NCBI RefSeq assembly: GCF_900188005.1
Contig: NZ_FZNR01000028.1
Span: 1-64,000, forward strand
Direction: 5' to 3'
Origin: Actinoplanes regularis
Lineage (GTDB): Bacteria; Actinomycetota; Actinomycetes; Mycobacteriales; Micromonosporaceae
DNA length: 64,000 bases
Shown here: positions 43,523 to 52,495 of the stretch, piece by piece
How positions within the stretch are numbered: the first letter of the stretch is position 1
Layout: the number at the start of each line of letters is the position of its first letter
Position numbers and translations under genes: made by a program
The notes under the pieces: generated by a model
Databases searched by the model: none
Told to the model about the DNA's origin: nothing
The model's input: the letters and a program-made list of their open reading frames with translations, nothing else

Positions 43523-43824
43523 CGATCCTGGGCCCGCAGGTCCTCGGTCACCTGCCGGTAGGTGCGGATCGCTTCGCTGACGGCGTCGGTGTCCTCGGAG
43601 TTCAGCGCCTCGCGGGCCTGGACGCAGGCGCTGCGCTGCCCGGCCAACTCCTGCGCGCGGGAGCTGTCACCTGCGGCGTTGGCCCGTTCGATCAGCGCGG
43701 TGTAGGCCGCTACCGCTTGGCTGATCGCCTCGACGGCCACCTCGAACCGGATTGCGGCTTCTGAGTCCCATGCGAACGTCGGCAGGTCACCCTGCGCTGA
43801 GGAGAAACTGCTGTCGTCGGCCAC
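43519..43824 (-). CDS. Probable antitoxin partner of the dead zeta toxin
   Basis: A 101-residue acidic helical protein (FEVAVEAISQAVAAYTALIE, then AQELAGQRSACVQAREALNS) ending at a 4-base overlap with the zeta-type gene. Small helical antitoxins precede zeta toxins in actinobacterial operons. This one looks intact while the toxin is broken. The antitoxin call rests on position, size and composition; sequence similarity to epsilon is not evident. Confidence 0.55.
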   Translation of the reverse strand: MADDSSFSSAQGDLPTFAWDSEAAIRFEVAVEAISQAVAAYTALIERANAAGDSSRAQELAGQRSACVQAREALNSEDTDAVSEAIRTYRQVTEDLRAQDR

Positions 43825-44073
43825 CGCACCAGCCTTTCTGAGCTGTTCCGCACGGCGTGATCGCTGCCGCGTCGAATCATCTCCATCGTTGTCTTGATCC
43901 TCTTATGTATAGCGCGATCCGGCAACGACATTCGTTTTCTCTCACATCCCGCCGAGGTGCCACCCCGTCGCCTGGGCTCTGCCATGCCGGGCCGGAGTTC
44001 GGTTGGAAAGGGGGTGAAAGATCTGAAGGCACACGGGGCCGCCGGCCCGCCCGGACCACCGGCCTAACGCCTC

Positions 44074-44244
44074 TCAATTGGTGCACGTGGGCATGGAGTC
44101 TTCATGCGAGACGTCGCCGCGGCCGCCGCCGACCGGGATCCGGTTCTGCGGGAGCAGGCCCTCGTTCGCGAGGGTCCAGGACACCGGCGGCGCCATCCTG
44201 GCGGCCAGATCGCCGGTGGCGCCGAAGAGCACGAACACGGTCAT
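44074..44244 (-). pseudogene. zwf: 5' fragment of glucose-6-phosphate dehydrogenase
   Basis: From ATG 44244 the frame reads MTVFVLFGATGDLAARMAPP, then ANEGLLPQNRIPV and GGGRGDVSHED, which is the NADP-binding N-terminus of Zwf (GATGDLA motif). It ends after 56 residues, whereas full enzymes have about 500. Nothing of the remainder is seen downstream. A truncated leftover placed after the AraC-type gene. Confidence 0.65.
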
Positions 44245-44273
44245 GACCGCCAGCTTCCCCCGGCCGGGGCGGC

Positions 44274-45230
44274 TCACACCGAGTGTGACCGGAACGTTCC
44301 CCGGTACGCCTGCGGGGTGGTGCTCAGCCGCTGGGCGAAGTGATGCCGCAGGGTGGCCGCGCTGCCGAAGCCGGCCCGCTCGGCGATCGTGTGCACGCCG
44401 AGGTCGGAGTCCTCGAGCAGCCGGCGGGCGAGCAGCAGCCGCTGGGTGGTGAGCCAGTCGTGCGGGGTCGCGCCGGTCTCGTTGCGGAACTTGCGGGCGA
44501 ACGTGCGCGGCGCCATGTGGGCGAACTCGGCCATCGTCTCGACGCTGTGCGGCTGGTCCAGCGTGCCGAGCACCTGGGTGAGCACCGGCTGCAGCGTCTC
44601 GCAATGAACCGGTTGCAGCGGGGTCTGGATGAACTGCGCCTGGCCGCCGTCCCGGTGCGGCGGCACGACCAGCCGCCGGGCGAGGGCCGTGGCGATCGCG
44701 GTGCCGTACTCCTGGCGTACGAGATGCAGCCCGGCATCCAGGCTCGCGGCCGTGCCCGCGCTGGTCAGGATCTTGCCGTCCTGGACATAGAGCACATCCG
44801 GGTCGACCTTGGCGGCCGGGTAACGTAGCGCCAGCTCGTCGGTGTGCCGCCAGTGCGTGGTGCAGCGGCGGCCGTCAAGCAGGCCGGCCTCGCCCAGCGC
44901 GAACGCGCCGGTGCACACGCTCATCACCCAGGCACCCCGCTCGTGCGCCCGGCGCAGCGCCCCGATCACCTCGGGGTCAACCGCGTAGCCGTTGCGGTAA
45001 TAGCGCGCGACGGCGACCAGGTCGGCCGCCTCTACCCGGGACAGGTCGTTCTTGACCCTGATGTCGAAGCCGGTTTGGGTGGGCACCGGGCGCCCGTCGA
45101 GCGAGCAGACGGCGAAGTCGTAGGCGGGCAGGCCCTCGTCGCTGTGGTCATATCCGAACAGCTCGCAAAGCACGCCCAGTTCGAAGGCCGCGACCTCGGG
45201 GAGGGCGATCACGGCCACGTTACGGAGCAT
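44274..45230 (-). CDS. GlxA-type AraC-family regulator with a DJ-1/PfpI-like domain
   Basis: A 318-residue regulator. Residues 1-180 are a class-I glutamine-amidotransferase/DJ-1-like domain (GAWVMSVCTGAFALGEAGLL with the CTGA nucleophile elbow, then TTHWRHTDELALRYP). Residues about 215-315 hold two AraC helix-turn-helix units (SVETMAEFAHMAPRTFARKF and HTIAERAGFGSAATLRHHFA). This is the GlxA/FtrA layout, usually ligand-sensing activators. ATG 45230 is taken as the start. The gene is leftward and alone. Confidence 0.88.
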   Translation of the reverse strand: MLRNVAVIALPEVAAFELGVLCELFGYDHSDEGLPAYDFAVCSLDGRPVPTQTGFDIRVKNDLSRVEAADLVAVARYYRNGYAVDPEVIGALRRAHERGAWVMSVCTGAFALGEAGLLDGRRCTTHWRHTDELALRYPAAKVDPDVLYVQDGKILTSAGTAASLDAGLHLVRQEYGTAIATALARRLVVPPHRDGGQAQFIQTPLQPVHCETLQPVLTQVLGTLDQPHSVETMAEFAHMAPRTFARKFRNETGATPHDWLTTQRLLLARRLLEDSDLGVHTIAERAGFGSAATLRHHFAQRLSTTPQAYRGTFRSHSV

Positions 45231-45323
45231 GTGACGCAGCCTACTGCGGGTTGGCAGGATGTTGAAGGTCTATGGCATCTCTGCCGCTGTCAGCCATGGC
45301 CGATCGGGCGAAGACTCGTCATC

Positions 45324-45617
45324 ATGGCATTCCGCGTACTGGTCTTTTCCCTGATCATCACCCTGGCATCGATGGCCGGCGAGATCGCCTTCCGGACCGG
45401 AGGGCTCGGAGATCTGGTCACCGTAAAGATTATTTCACCGCTGCTGCGCCCAGAGGCCGAACGCGGACTCGATGCCAACAGCCGATACCGCCCAGGCATG
45501 ACCCCTTACCAGGCCCGGCCCGGTCCAGTAGGCGATAAGCGTTGCGGGCAGGGGCGATGCGGCCAGGTCGATCGCACCGTATTCACGGGAGGGGAAGCCG
45601 ATGCCAGCAGAATCTGA
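45324..45617 (+). CDS. Possible small membrane peptide upstream of the histidine kinase
   Basis: A 97-codon frame that begins MAFRVLVFSLIITLASMAGE, a single hydrophobic helix, followed by a short polar region (VKIISPLLRPEAERGLDANS). Its end overlaps the kinase start (45601). The first 60 residues look natural while the tail does not. It could be a small signal or sensor partner of the kinase. Uncertain. Confidence 0.35.
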   Translation: MAFRVLVFSLIITLASMAGEIAFRTGGLGDLVTVKIISPLLRPEAERGLDANSRYRPGMTPYQARPGPVGDKRCGQGRCGQVDRTVFTGGEADASRI

Positions 45618-47214
45618 GAGTTTCGGTGACTCCGGCGCCGCGCTGCCCCGCCTTCCGGCCGTGCTTGCCGCGGTGTTGGAGGCCTATCTCGCCTTTGACA
45701 CCACCGGGCGGGTGCTCGCCTGGAACCCCGCCGCGGAGACCACGTTCGGCTACACCTCAGCGCAGGCGTGCGGCCGGTCCGTGGAAGAGCTCATCGTGCA
45801 GCCAGAAGCGCGGGACGCCGCCCGGGCCGAACTCGCGGCGCTGGCCAGCGGACTGCCCGGGCAGACGCAGGATCGGCGGCTGCAGTGGGCCGCCTGGCAC
45901 GCCGACGGTTATGTGGTCCCGATCGAGATGACAATGACTGCCACCGACGAGCCCACCGGCCGGGTGTTCCACGTCCTCGCCCACGACATCACCACCACCC
46001 AGCGAGCCAGCCGCTTCGCCGCCACCGAAGCCGCCGTCACCCGCGGCCTGGCCGAAGCCGACTCCAGCGCCACCGCCGCAGCCCGGGTTGTCGAGGCCCT
46101 CGGCGTCAAGATGGGCTGGCCGGTCACCGAGCTGTGGGTCGTCGACGACGACCGGCAACTGCTGAACTGCGTTGCCCGCTACGCCCATACCGGCCGGCGG
46201 CTGCACGACTTCGCCGTCGACACCTTGGAGCCCGGCATCACGCTGCCCGGCCGGGTATGCGCCGACGGCACGGCACACTGGATCCCCGACCTGGGCGCCG
46301 ACACAAGATCCCCGCGCAGCCGGGCCGCCGCCCGGATCGGACTACGTGTCGCCATCGGCGTCCCGCTGTGCGCGGCCGGCCGTACCATCGGCGCGCTGTG
46401 CGTCTACGGCGACCGCGTCGAAGACCCGGAAGACATCCTGTTGGGCCTGTTCAGCGGCCTCGCCGCCCAGATCGGGCAGTACGTGGAACGGCGCCGTGCC
46501 GAAGAGCTCGCCATCGAACTGGCCCGCACCAAGGACGAGTTCCTCGCCATGGTCACCCACGAACTACGCAACCCGCTCGCAGCGATCACCGGCACCGTCA
46601 CTCTCCTGCAAGAGGCATTCGACGACCTGACCCACGACGAACAACGGCACTACCTGAACATCGTCACCCGTAACGCCGAACGGCTGTCAGTCATGGCCGA
46701 CGACCTGCTCGACCTGGCCCGGCTGGAGTCCGGGCACCTCGCCATCAACCCCACCAGCACCGATCTGTGCGCCATCATCCGGCAAGCGGTGGACGCCGCC
46801 TCAACGGCCGCCGACAAAGACCTCACCATCACCACACAGCTGCCTGAACAACTCGAGTTGCACGCCGACCCGGACCGGCTACGCCAGGTCGCCGACAACC
46901 TGGTGTCGAACGCCGTCAAGTACACGCCCGCCGGCGGAACGATCACCATCACCGCCGCCCTCGACGACACCGACCGGAACATCACCTGGTCCGTCACCGA
47001 CACCGGTATCGGGATCCCCGCCGCTGAACGACCCCGCCTCTTCCGCCGTTTCTACCGCGCCTCCAGCGCGCTCGACCGCCGCATCCCCGGCACCGGCCTC
47101 GGCCTGGTCATCGCCCGCACCATCATCGAACGCCACCAGGGCACCATCACCCTCAGCGACCACGACGGACCCGGCACCACCTTCACCATCGAAATCCCGA
47201 TCAAACCGAAATAG
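45601..47214 (+). CDS. PAS-GAF sensor histidine kinase
   Basis: A 537-residue soluble kinase. PAS domain about 20-125 (EAYLAFDTTGRVLAWNPAAE); GAF domain about 145-300 (IGLRVAIGVPLCAAGRTIGA); HisKA with the phosphorylated histidine in MVTHELRNPLAAITG; then HATPase_c with the N box NLVSNAVKYTPAGG, DTGIGIP and the lid GTGLGLVIARTII. No transmembrane helix is seen. ATG 45601 follows GGGAGGGGAAG. There is no response regulator next to it, so it is an orphan kinase by position. Confidence 0.9.
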   Translation: MPAESESFGDSGAALPRLPAVLAAVLEAYLAFDTTGRVLAWNPAAETTFGYTSAQACGRSVEELIVQPEARDAARAELAALASGLPGQTQDRRLQWAAWHADGYVVPIEMTMTATDEPTGRVFHVLAHDITTTQRASRFAATEAAVTRGLAEADSSATAAARVVEALGVKMGWPVTELWVVDDDRQLLNCVARYAHTGRRLHDFAVDTLEPGITLPGRVCADGTAHWIPDLGADTRSPRSRAAARIGLRVAIGVPLCAAGRTIGALCVYGDRVEDPEDILLGLFSGLAAQIGQYVERRRAEELAIELARTKDEFLAMVTHELRNPLAAITGTVTLLQEAFDDLTHDEQRHYLNIVTRNAERLSVMADDLLDLARLESGHLAINPTSTDLCAIIRQAVDAASTAADKDLTITTQLPEQLELHADPDRLRQVADNLVSNAVKYTPAGGTITITAALDDTDRNITWSVTDTGIGIPAAERPRLFRRFYRASSALDRRIPGTGLGLVIARTIIERHQGTITLSDHDGPGTTFTIEIPIKPK

Positions 47215-47582
47215 GTCGGCCCCGCGGGTGCCTGGTCCGCGTCACAGAGGCATGAGTCATCGCCGGCACCATCGCAGCCCGACACCGGAACCAGTCATCC
47301 GCCACCAAGCACGGTAGGCGGTGTCCTCTCCGCACCACGGTCGGCTGGCGGGCTTCGGTGGATTCTCGGGGGTGTGCCGGCCCTGGATGGGGCCGCGCAG
47401 CCCGGCCGCCGTAGGCCAGGGAGGCACGGCCGAGCGATTCGAATACCGGGGCAGCCTCGGCTGGATGGGCCTCGGCCTGGGCGTAGCACACCTGGCGGCA
47501 CCGGACAGAGTGCGCCGGACCACCGTGGTAGACCGGCTGACTGCGGTGCAGGCCGCCCGGGCGAAGGACATTGGCTCCGTAC
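47215..47582. other. Non-coding gap before the third helical-domain copy
   Basis: Several frames are open on both strands, as expected for high GC, but none shows a recognisable protein or a start with a ribosome-binding site. It separates the kinase from the pseudogene. Possibly decayed sequence brought in with the duplicated copy. Confidence 0.35.
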
Positions 47583-47945
47583 GGCAGTACTTGTCGGTTT
47601 CGCAGAACAGGCCCTGGCAGTCGATGGCATGCAGAGGCCGCCCGTACAAGCCACTGAACGGTAGCCCGAAGCGGTCCATCTCGTCGGCCTGCCGGTCGAG
47701 CATCCAAGTAGTTGAGGTCGATCGCTGTCTGGCAGGACATGAAGTCGCCCATGAGCGGGTAGCCGTGCAGCAGATCGTAGACGTGGCGCAGGCTGGCCGC
47801 GTCGAGGATCTGGTCGGCCAGGTCGTCGCCGAGGAACATGTGCCGCCACAGCTCGACGTGGTTGAGGTGCTTGCGGCCTGGGCCGTACGCGTCGGTCGCG
47901 CAGAGGTTGAAGACGCCTGCTCGAGGCGTGGGCGCTCGCCGGGTC
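47583..47945 (-). pseudogene. Third, internally deleted copy of the 5-hmdU DNA kinase helical-domain gene
   Basis: Strongly similar in DNA to the gene at 12086-13132, but reduced by two deletions. It keeps the first residues (TRRAPTPRAGV), then jumps to NLCATDAYGPGRKHLNHVEL and LLHGYPLMGDFMSCQTAIDL, then jumps again to MLDRQADEMDRFGLPFSGLY and IDCQGLFCETDKYCR in another frame. Roughly residues 14-136 and 204-243 of the intact gene are missing and the C-terminus is absent. The middle segment is nearly identical to the intact copy, while the last segment is more diverged. Confidence 0.8.
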
Positions 47946-48224
47946 ACCACGTAGCCGGACACGACGAAGCGCCCCACCCAGCCGGAGCCAGGTGGGGGCG
48001 TCCTCTGTTGACGACGGACGCGGCTGTCGAGGGCCTGCTGAGCAAGGTCGACTTCTACCGGAGTCCCACTGCCGTTTCAGCAGCACCACACCCACTCGGG
48101 CGACCGTCGCCGTATCCGCGGGCAGGAATTCGCTGGGGGGGTCAGTCGACTGGCCGGAGAGGGCAAGGCCGGGTGGACCGGGGCGGTGTGGCGGGCGGAG
48201 GCCGCCCACCACGCCGCGATCGGA

Positions 48225-49700
48225 TCAGCTCAGCGTGAACCGCTGGTTGGCCTGGCCGTTGCAGTCGTAGATCTGCACCTGCTGGCCGTTGCCGGTGCCC
48301 CAGACGTCCAGGCAGCGCCCGGACTGCACACCGGTGATGGTGCCGTTGCTGTTGACGTTCCACTGCTGGTTGGCCTGCCCGTTGCAGGCATAGATCTGCA
48401 CGGCCGACCCGTTGCCGGAACCGGCCGCGTCCAGGCATCGGCTGCCGCCGTACACGGTCAGCTGTTTGCTCGAGGTGAGCGTCCACTGCTGGTTGGTCTG
48501 GCCGTGGCAGTCGTAGAGCTGGACCCGCGTGCCGTTGTCCTGCGACGCGTTGGGCACGTCGACGCACCGGCCGGACTGGGCGCCGACGATCCGGCCTCCG
48601 GTGCCCGAGGGCACCGACGTGGACGGCGACGGCGAGTTGCCGCTGCCGCTGGGCGCCGGTGAGGACGGGCCCGGGCCGGCGGCGTTGAGGGCGTTGAGCA
48701 CCGAGGTGTAGGCGGCCTTCTTGTTGCCGCCGCCGTCGAACAGCAGCGGGCTCTCACTGGAACGCCATGAGTCGCTGTCGCGCACGCCCCAGACGGTGAT
48801 CCCGATGCAGCGTGCGACGTTCATGCAGGCCTGCGTCAGCCCGGAGTACTGCGAGGTGGACGCGTTGGTGACGTCGACCTCGGTCAGTGCCACGTCGACG
48901 CCGAGGGCGGCGAAGCTCTGCAGGGTGGTCTGGAAGTTGCCTGGCAGAGAGCTGCCGCCGGTGAAGTGGGTTTGCAGGCCCACGCAGTCGATCGGCACGC
49001 CCCGGGACTTGAAGTCCCGGATCATGTTGTAGACGCCCTGCGTCTTGCCGTAGGACCAGTTCTCGATGTTGTAGTCGTTGTAGCAGAGCTTGACCGAGGG
49101 GTCGGCGCTGCGCGCGGCGCGGAACGCCGCCTCGATCCAGTCGTTGCCGGTGGCCTGCAGGTTGGACTGACGGCGGCTGCCGTCCTCGTTGAACGCCTCG
49201 TTGACCACGTCCCAGGCGGCGAGCTTGCCCTTGTAGTGGGCCATCACGCCGTTGATGTGGTCGATCATCGCCTGGCGCAGGCTGCTGCCGCTCAGGCTGC
49301 CCCACCAGCTGGGTTGCTGGGAGTGCCAGGCCAGGGTGTGGCCGCGGACCTTCAGGCCGCGCTGGGTCGCCCAGTTGTAGATCTGGTCGCCGGAGCTGAA
49401 GTTGAACTGGCCACGCTGCGGCTCGGTGGCGTCCGGCTTCATCTCGTTCTCGGCCGTGATCATGTTGAACTCGCGGCCGGCGATCGAGCTGTACGTCGAG
49501 TCACCGAGCCGGCTCGCGGCGATCGCGGTGCCGAAGTAGCGGCCCGACTGGGCGGCCGCGGCGCCGAGGGTGCTCGCCGCGGCGTTCGCGTCCGGGGCCA
49601 CCGTCAGGACACCGAACGCCGCGACCGCGGCGGCAGCCCCGGCGATCAGCGCTCGCCTCCGCATCGAGCCGGTGGAACTGGCTGGGGATCTGGTTGCCAC
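48225..49700 (-). CDS. Secreted GH10 endo-xylanase with C-terminal CBM13
   Basis: A 491-residue secreted enzyme. The signal segment MRRRALIAGAAAAVAAFGVL ends near ANA. The GH10 barrel (about 45-345) has the acid/base glutamate in WDVVNEAFNEDG and the nucleophile in VALTEVDVT. After a Ser/Pro linker, the ricin-type CBM13 (about 372-490) has three QxW repeats (TNQQWTLTS, ANQQWNVNS, ANQRFTLS). It cuts the xylan backbone. GTG 49700 follows GAGGAGGAAG. It stands behind a terminator-like palindrome at 50081-50110, so it is transcribed on its own. Confidence 0.9.
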   Translation of the reverse strand: MATRSPASSTGSMRRRALIAGAAAAVAAFGVLTVAPDANAAASTLGAAAAQSGRYFGTAIAASRLGDSTYSSIAGREFNMITAENEMKPDATEPQRGQFNFSSGDQIYNWATQRGLKVRGHTLAWHSQQPSWWGSLSGSSLRQAMIDHINGVMAHYKGKLAAWDVVNEAFNEDGSRRQSNLQATGNDWIEAAFRAARSADPSVKLCYNDYNIENWSYGKTQGVYNMIRDFKSRGVPIDCVGLQTHFTGGSSLPGNFQTTLQSFAALGVDVALTEVDVTNASTSQYSGLTQACMNVARCIGITVWGVRDSDSWRSSESPLLFDGGGNKKAAYTSVLNALNAAGPGPSSPAPSGSGNSPSPSTSVPSGTGGRIVGAQSGRCVDVPNASQDNGTRVQLYDCHGQTNQQWTLTSSKQLTVYGGSRCLDAAGSGNGSAVQIYACNGQANQQWNVNSNGTITGVQSGRCLDVWGTGNGQQVQIYDCNGQANQRFTLS

Positions 49701-49860
49701 CAAGGCTTCCTCCTCCTCGGCCCTGCGCCGGGCCGCCGAGCATCGCACGCACGGTAGGGGGTCACCGTGCGCGGCAAAGGGGTCGGTGGGTGCACAGAGC
49801 CATCGTTAAAAGATGGGCTTCAATGGAGTGATGCTGGCACGGTTACAACACCGAAACAAG

Positions 49861-49885
49861 TAGTTCCGGAGAACTTCCGGAACTA
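49861..49885. repeat. Interrupted palindrome upstream of the GH10-CBM13 gene
   Basis: TAGTTCCGG and CCGGAACTA are perfect 9-bp arms with a 7-base spacer. It lies about 160 bases upstream of the GTG at 49700 and may be an operator. The surrounding 300 bases are AT-richer than the genes, fitting a promoter region. Confidence 0.45.
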
Positions 49886-49985
49886 TCAGAGATACTCGAA
49901 GTGCATGTCACTCACGATGACATGCTGATTTATGGAAGACACTGCAGGGTCGAGATCTATGTACCGGGTCATCTGAAAATATGAT

Positions 49986-50000
49986 TCCGAAAGTTTCGGA
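49986..50000. promoter_or_regulatory. CCGAAANTTTCGG palindrome upstream of the xylanase
   Basis: TCCGAAAGTTTCGGA is a perfect 15-base palindrome around one base. The core CGAAANTTTCG resembles the repeated CGAAA/TTTCG motif described upstream of Streptomyces xylanase genes and bound by a xylanase repressor. It is about 290 bases upstream of the xylanase start, further than a simple operator, so the role is tentative. Confidence 0.45.
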
Positions 50001-50080
50001 GAGAAATCCGAGAATTGCGTCGGTCCCGACTCCCGATGACGCCCGGATATAACAGAAAACGATTCCATGGTTCACACAGA

Positions 50081-50110
50081 ACGGAGCCCGGCCGATCGGC
50101 CGGGCTCCGT
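50081..50110 (-). terminator. 30-bp perfect palindrome downstream of the GH127 gene
   Basis: Fifteen bases are followed by their exact reverse complement (arms ACGGAGCCCGGCCGA and TCGGCCGGGCTCCGT). It lies 12 bases after the GH127 stop at 50122, in the right place to end the leftward GH43-GH62-GH127 transcript. The sequence after it on the minus strand is only moderately T-rich. Confidence 0.75.
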
Positions 50111-50121
50111 TCCCCGCGGTG

Positions 50122-52416
50122 TCAGGCGACTCGTACCAGACGCCAACTGTTGTCGGCGCTGCCGTTGTCGGTTTCCTGGACGACCTGGCTCCCCCAGGCG
50201 CTCGAGGCCCCCAGCACAGCGAGGACCTTGCCGCTGTTGACGTTGCGGATGCGGTAGGAGCCGTCGCTGTTGGCGAGCAGCGTCCAGCGATGGTCGGCGG
50301 TGCCGTTGTCGGCCCACTGCAGGACGCGGGCGTTGTCCGTGGCCGCCATGTTCTCGACGCCGAGCACCTTGCCGCTGTTGACGTTGCGGAACCGCACGGC
50401 GCCGCCGTCGGCGATCTGAGTCCACTGGTGGTCGGCGGTTCCGGTGTCGCCCCAGACGATGGCGGACCCGCCGTCCACGACGGACATGTCCTGTACGCCC
50501 AGGACCAACCCCGAGGCCACGTTGACCAGCTTGTACGTCGCCTCGGTGGCGCCGGAGGTGTTCCAGTGGACGGCGTAGTTGAAGCCCTGCGCGTCGTGGA
50601 ACGGCCCGAGGTTGACCGTGGCACCGTTGGCCGTCGCGGTGAAGGCCAAGCTGCCGCTGCCCGTGCGGGCGATCGAGGACACGGCCAGCGACGGGTTACC
50701 CGTAAGCGTCGTGCCCCCGTAGTTGCCGGCAAGCACCACCGGACCGTACGTGATGGCCTGCACCGCCGGGTTGTCGGGAGTGGCCTGCATGATCACGCGC
50801 ATCGGCAACCTGACGGTCAGCACATCGCCCGCGGCCCAGACCCGGGTGACGGTGGCGTAGCTTCCGGGCGTCGCGGTGACGTTCTGCGCCACGCCGTTGA
50901 CCATCAGGGCGGCGCCGGAGGTCCAGCCGGGGATGCGGATCCGGATGCTCCACGACCCGCTCATCGTGCCGGACAGCGTCAGCGTGGTGAGGTCAGCGAC
51001 CGGATAGGACGTGGACTGCGTGACGGTGATGCCCCGCTCGGCCCAGCTCAGCACCGAGGGCGTGAACAGGTTCACGGTCAGCGTCGTCCCGCCGAAGAAG
51101 TAGATGGAGTCCATCAGCTTCGTGTTGGTCTCGACGCCCGTGCCCTGGCAGCACCAGAAGCTGTTGTAGTCGGTCGACCAGGTGCCGCCGCCCCACGCCG
51201 GGCCGACACCACGCCGGCTACCGGCCTTCAGCGGCGTGAAGTAGGTGATGTGCCCGTGGCTGTCGGCCGGGTTCTGCGCACCGATCAGGTGGTTGAGCAG
51301 CGCCCGCTCGTAGAAGTCGAAGTAGGCGCAGCGGCCGGGATCGGTCAGCCACAGTTCCCGGCTCAACTTGAGCATGTTGTACGTGTTGCAGTGCTCGCAG
51401 GTGTCGTTGGTGAGATACCCGGCGATCGCGTTCGGGGCGCGGAAGTGCTCGGCCTGGCTGTTGCCGCCGATGACGTACGTGTGCGCGCCCGTGGTGATGT
51501 TCCAGGCGTTGAGTCCGATGTCTCGATACCGGGTCGTTCCGGTCGCCTTGTACTCCCGCACGGCGCCGACCCACTTGGGCACCTGGGTGTTGGCGTGCAG
51601 CCCGTTGAGCTGATCAGCGCCCGAGGCGAGCGGGGTGAAGACCGCGGCGTGGTCGAACCGCTGGGCGGTGGTGAGCCACCGGCTGTCGCCGGTCTGCTGG
51701 TAGAGGTCGGCCAGTACCTCGTTCATGCCGCCGAACTCCGTACCGAGCATGGCCTGCATCTGGCCGGCGCTCAGGCGCGCGGTTCTCGTGTCGACCCATC
51801 CGGCCAGACGCAGCAGCACGTCGCGGGCGGTGGTGTCGCCGATCAGCCGCCAGGCGTCGAGCAGCCCGGCGAGCGTTTTGTGGATGCAGTAGTAGGGCAC
51901 GTTGCCGTTGGTCAGCGTGCGCGCTTCGAGGGCGGTGAAGTCGGACTCGGGGAACCCCGAGAGGTAGCCGTTCGACGCCTGGCACTTGGCCAGTTCGGCG
52001 ACCATGTAGGTGGCCTTGTCGCGGCAGGTGGTGTCGCCCAGAGCCGCCCACGCCTGCGCCCACGCGGTCAGGAAGTGGCCCTGCATGTGCGTACGGAAGG
52101 GGAAGGTCGGCGCGTCCCAGCCGCCGTTGGCGGTGGCGCCTCCGGTGGAGCGGCCGTGGTTGGCCCGGAAGTTGTAGAGCAGCCGGTCGACGTCGATGAA
52201 GCGCAGGTAGTTGAGGGTGCGGGTCTGGTTGTCCAGCCAGCGCCCGACGGTCAGGCGGACCTGTCCGAGGTCGAACGGGTAAGCCGCGACGCCGAGATCG
52301 GGGCGGGCCGGCGCCACCACGGCCTCGGCGCGGGAGATTCCACCGAAGGTGGTGGCCACGGCGCCGGCGCCGGCGGCCTGCAACAGCCGGCGGCGGCTGA
52401 TCGGGAACGTGGTCAT
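50122..52416 (-). CDS. Secreted GH127 beta-L-arabinofuranosidase-like enzyme with CBM13
   Basis: A 764-residue protein. A twin-arginine signal is visible (ISRRRLLQAAGAGAVATTFG). The GH127 barrel spans about 45-600 and shows the Glu/Cys zinc-site pattern: TCEHCNTYNML and FWCCQGTGVET, matching the catalytic Glu/Cys plus two vicinal cysteines of HypBA1-type enzymes. The C-terminal 130 residues are a ricin-type CBM13 with three repeats (TADHQWTQI, TADHRWTLL, SADNSWRLV). It should release beta-L-arabinose from arabinan or glycoproteins. ATG 52416 follows GGAGC. Last gene of the leftward operon from 56111. Confidence 0.87.
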   Translation of the reverse strand: MTTFPISRRRLLQAAGAGAVATTFGGISRAEAVVAPARPDLGVAAYPFDLGQVRLTVGRWLDNQTRTLNYLRFIDVDRLLYNFRANHGRSTGGATANGGWDAPTFPFRTHMQGHFLTAWAQAWAALGDTTCRDKATYMVAELAKCQASNGYLSGFPESDFTALEARTLTNGNVPYYCIHKTLAGLLDAWRLIGDTTARDVLLRLAGWVDTRTARLSAGQMQAMLGTEFGGMNEVLADLYQQTGDSRWLTTAQRFDHAAVFTPLASGADQLNGLHANTQVPKWVGAVREYKATGTTRYRDIGLNAWNITTGAHTYVIGGNSQAEHFRAPNAIAGYLTNDTCEHCNTYNMLKLSRELWLTDPGRCAYFDFYERALLNHLIGAQNPADSHGHITYFTPLKAGSRRGVGPAWGGGTWSTDYNSFWCCQGTGVETNTKLMDSIYFFGGTTLTVNLFTPSVLSWAERGITVTQSTSYPVADLTTLTLSGTMSGSWSIRIRIPGWTSGAALMVNGVAQNVTATPGSYATVTRVWAAGDVLTVRLPMRVIMQATPDNPAVQAITYGPVVLAGNYGGTTLTGNPSLAVSSIARTGSGSLAFTATANGATVNLGPFHDAQGFNYAVHWNTSGATEATYKLVNVASGLVLGVQDMSVVDGGSAIVWGDTGTADHQWTQIADGGAVRFRNVNSGKVLGVENMAATDNARVLQWADNGTADHRWTLLANSDGSYRIRNVNSGKVLAVLGASSAWGSQVVQETDNGSADNSWRLVRVA

Positions 52417-52495
52417 GGTGAGCTCCTGGGAAGGTCCCCCGACGGGTCGTCCCCGGCGGTCCGGGAACGACCCGTCGGCGGGATGGCGGGGTCGC

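Noticed and set aside
47946..48224. Possible coding remnant between the third helical-domain copy and the xylanase
   Set aside because: A short plus-strand stretch (LLTTDAAVEGLLSKVDFYRS) looks natural, but it is too short and has no start or context to support a gene.
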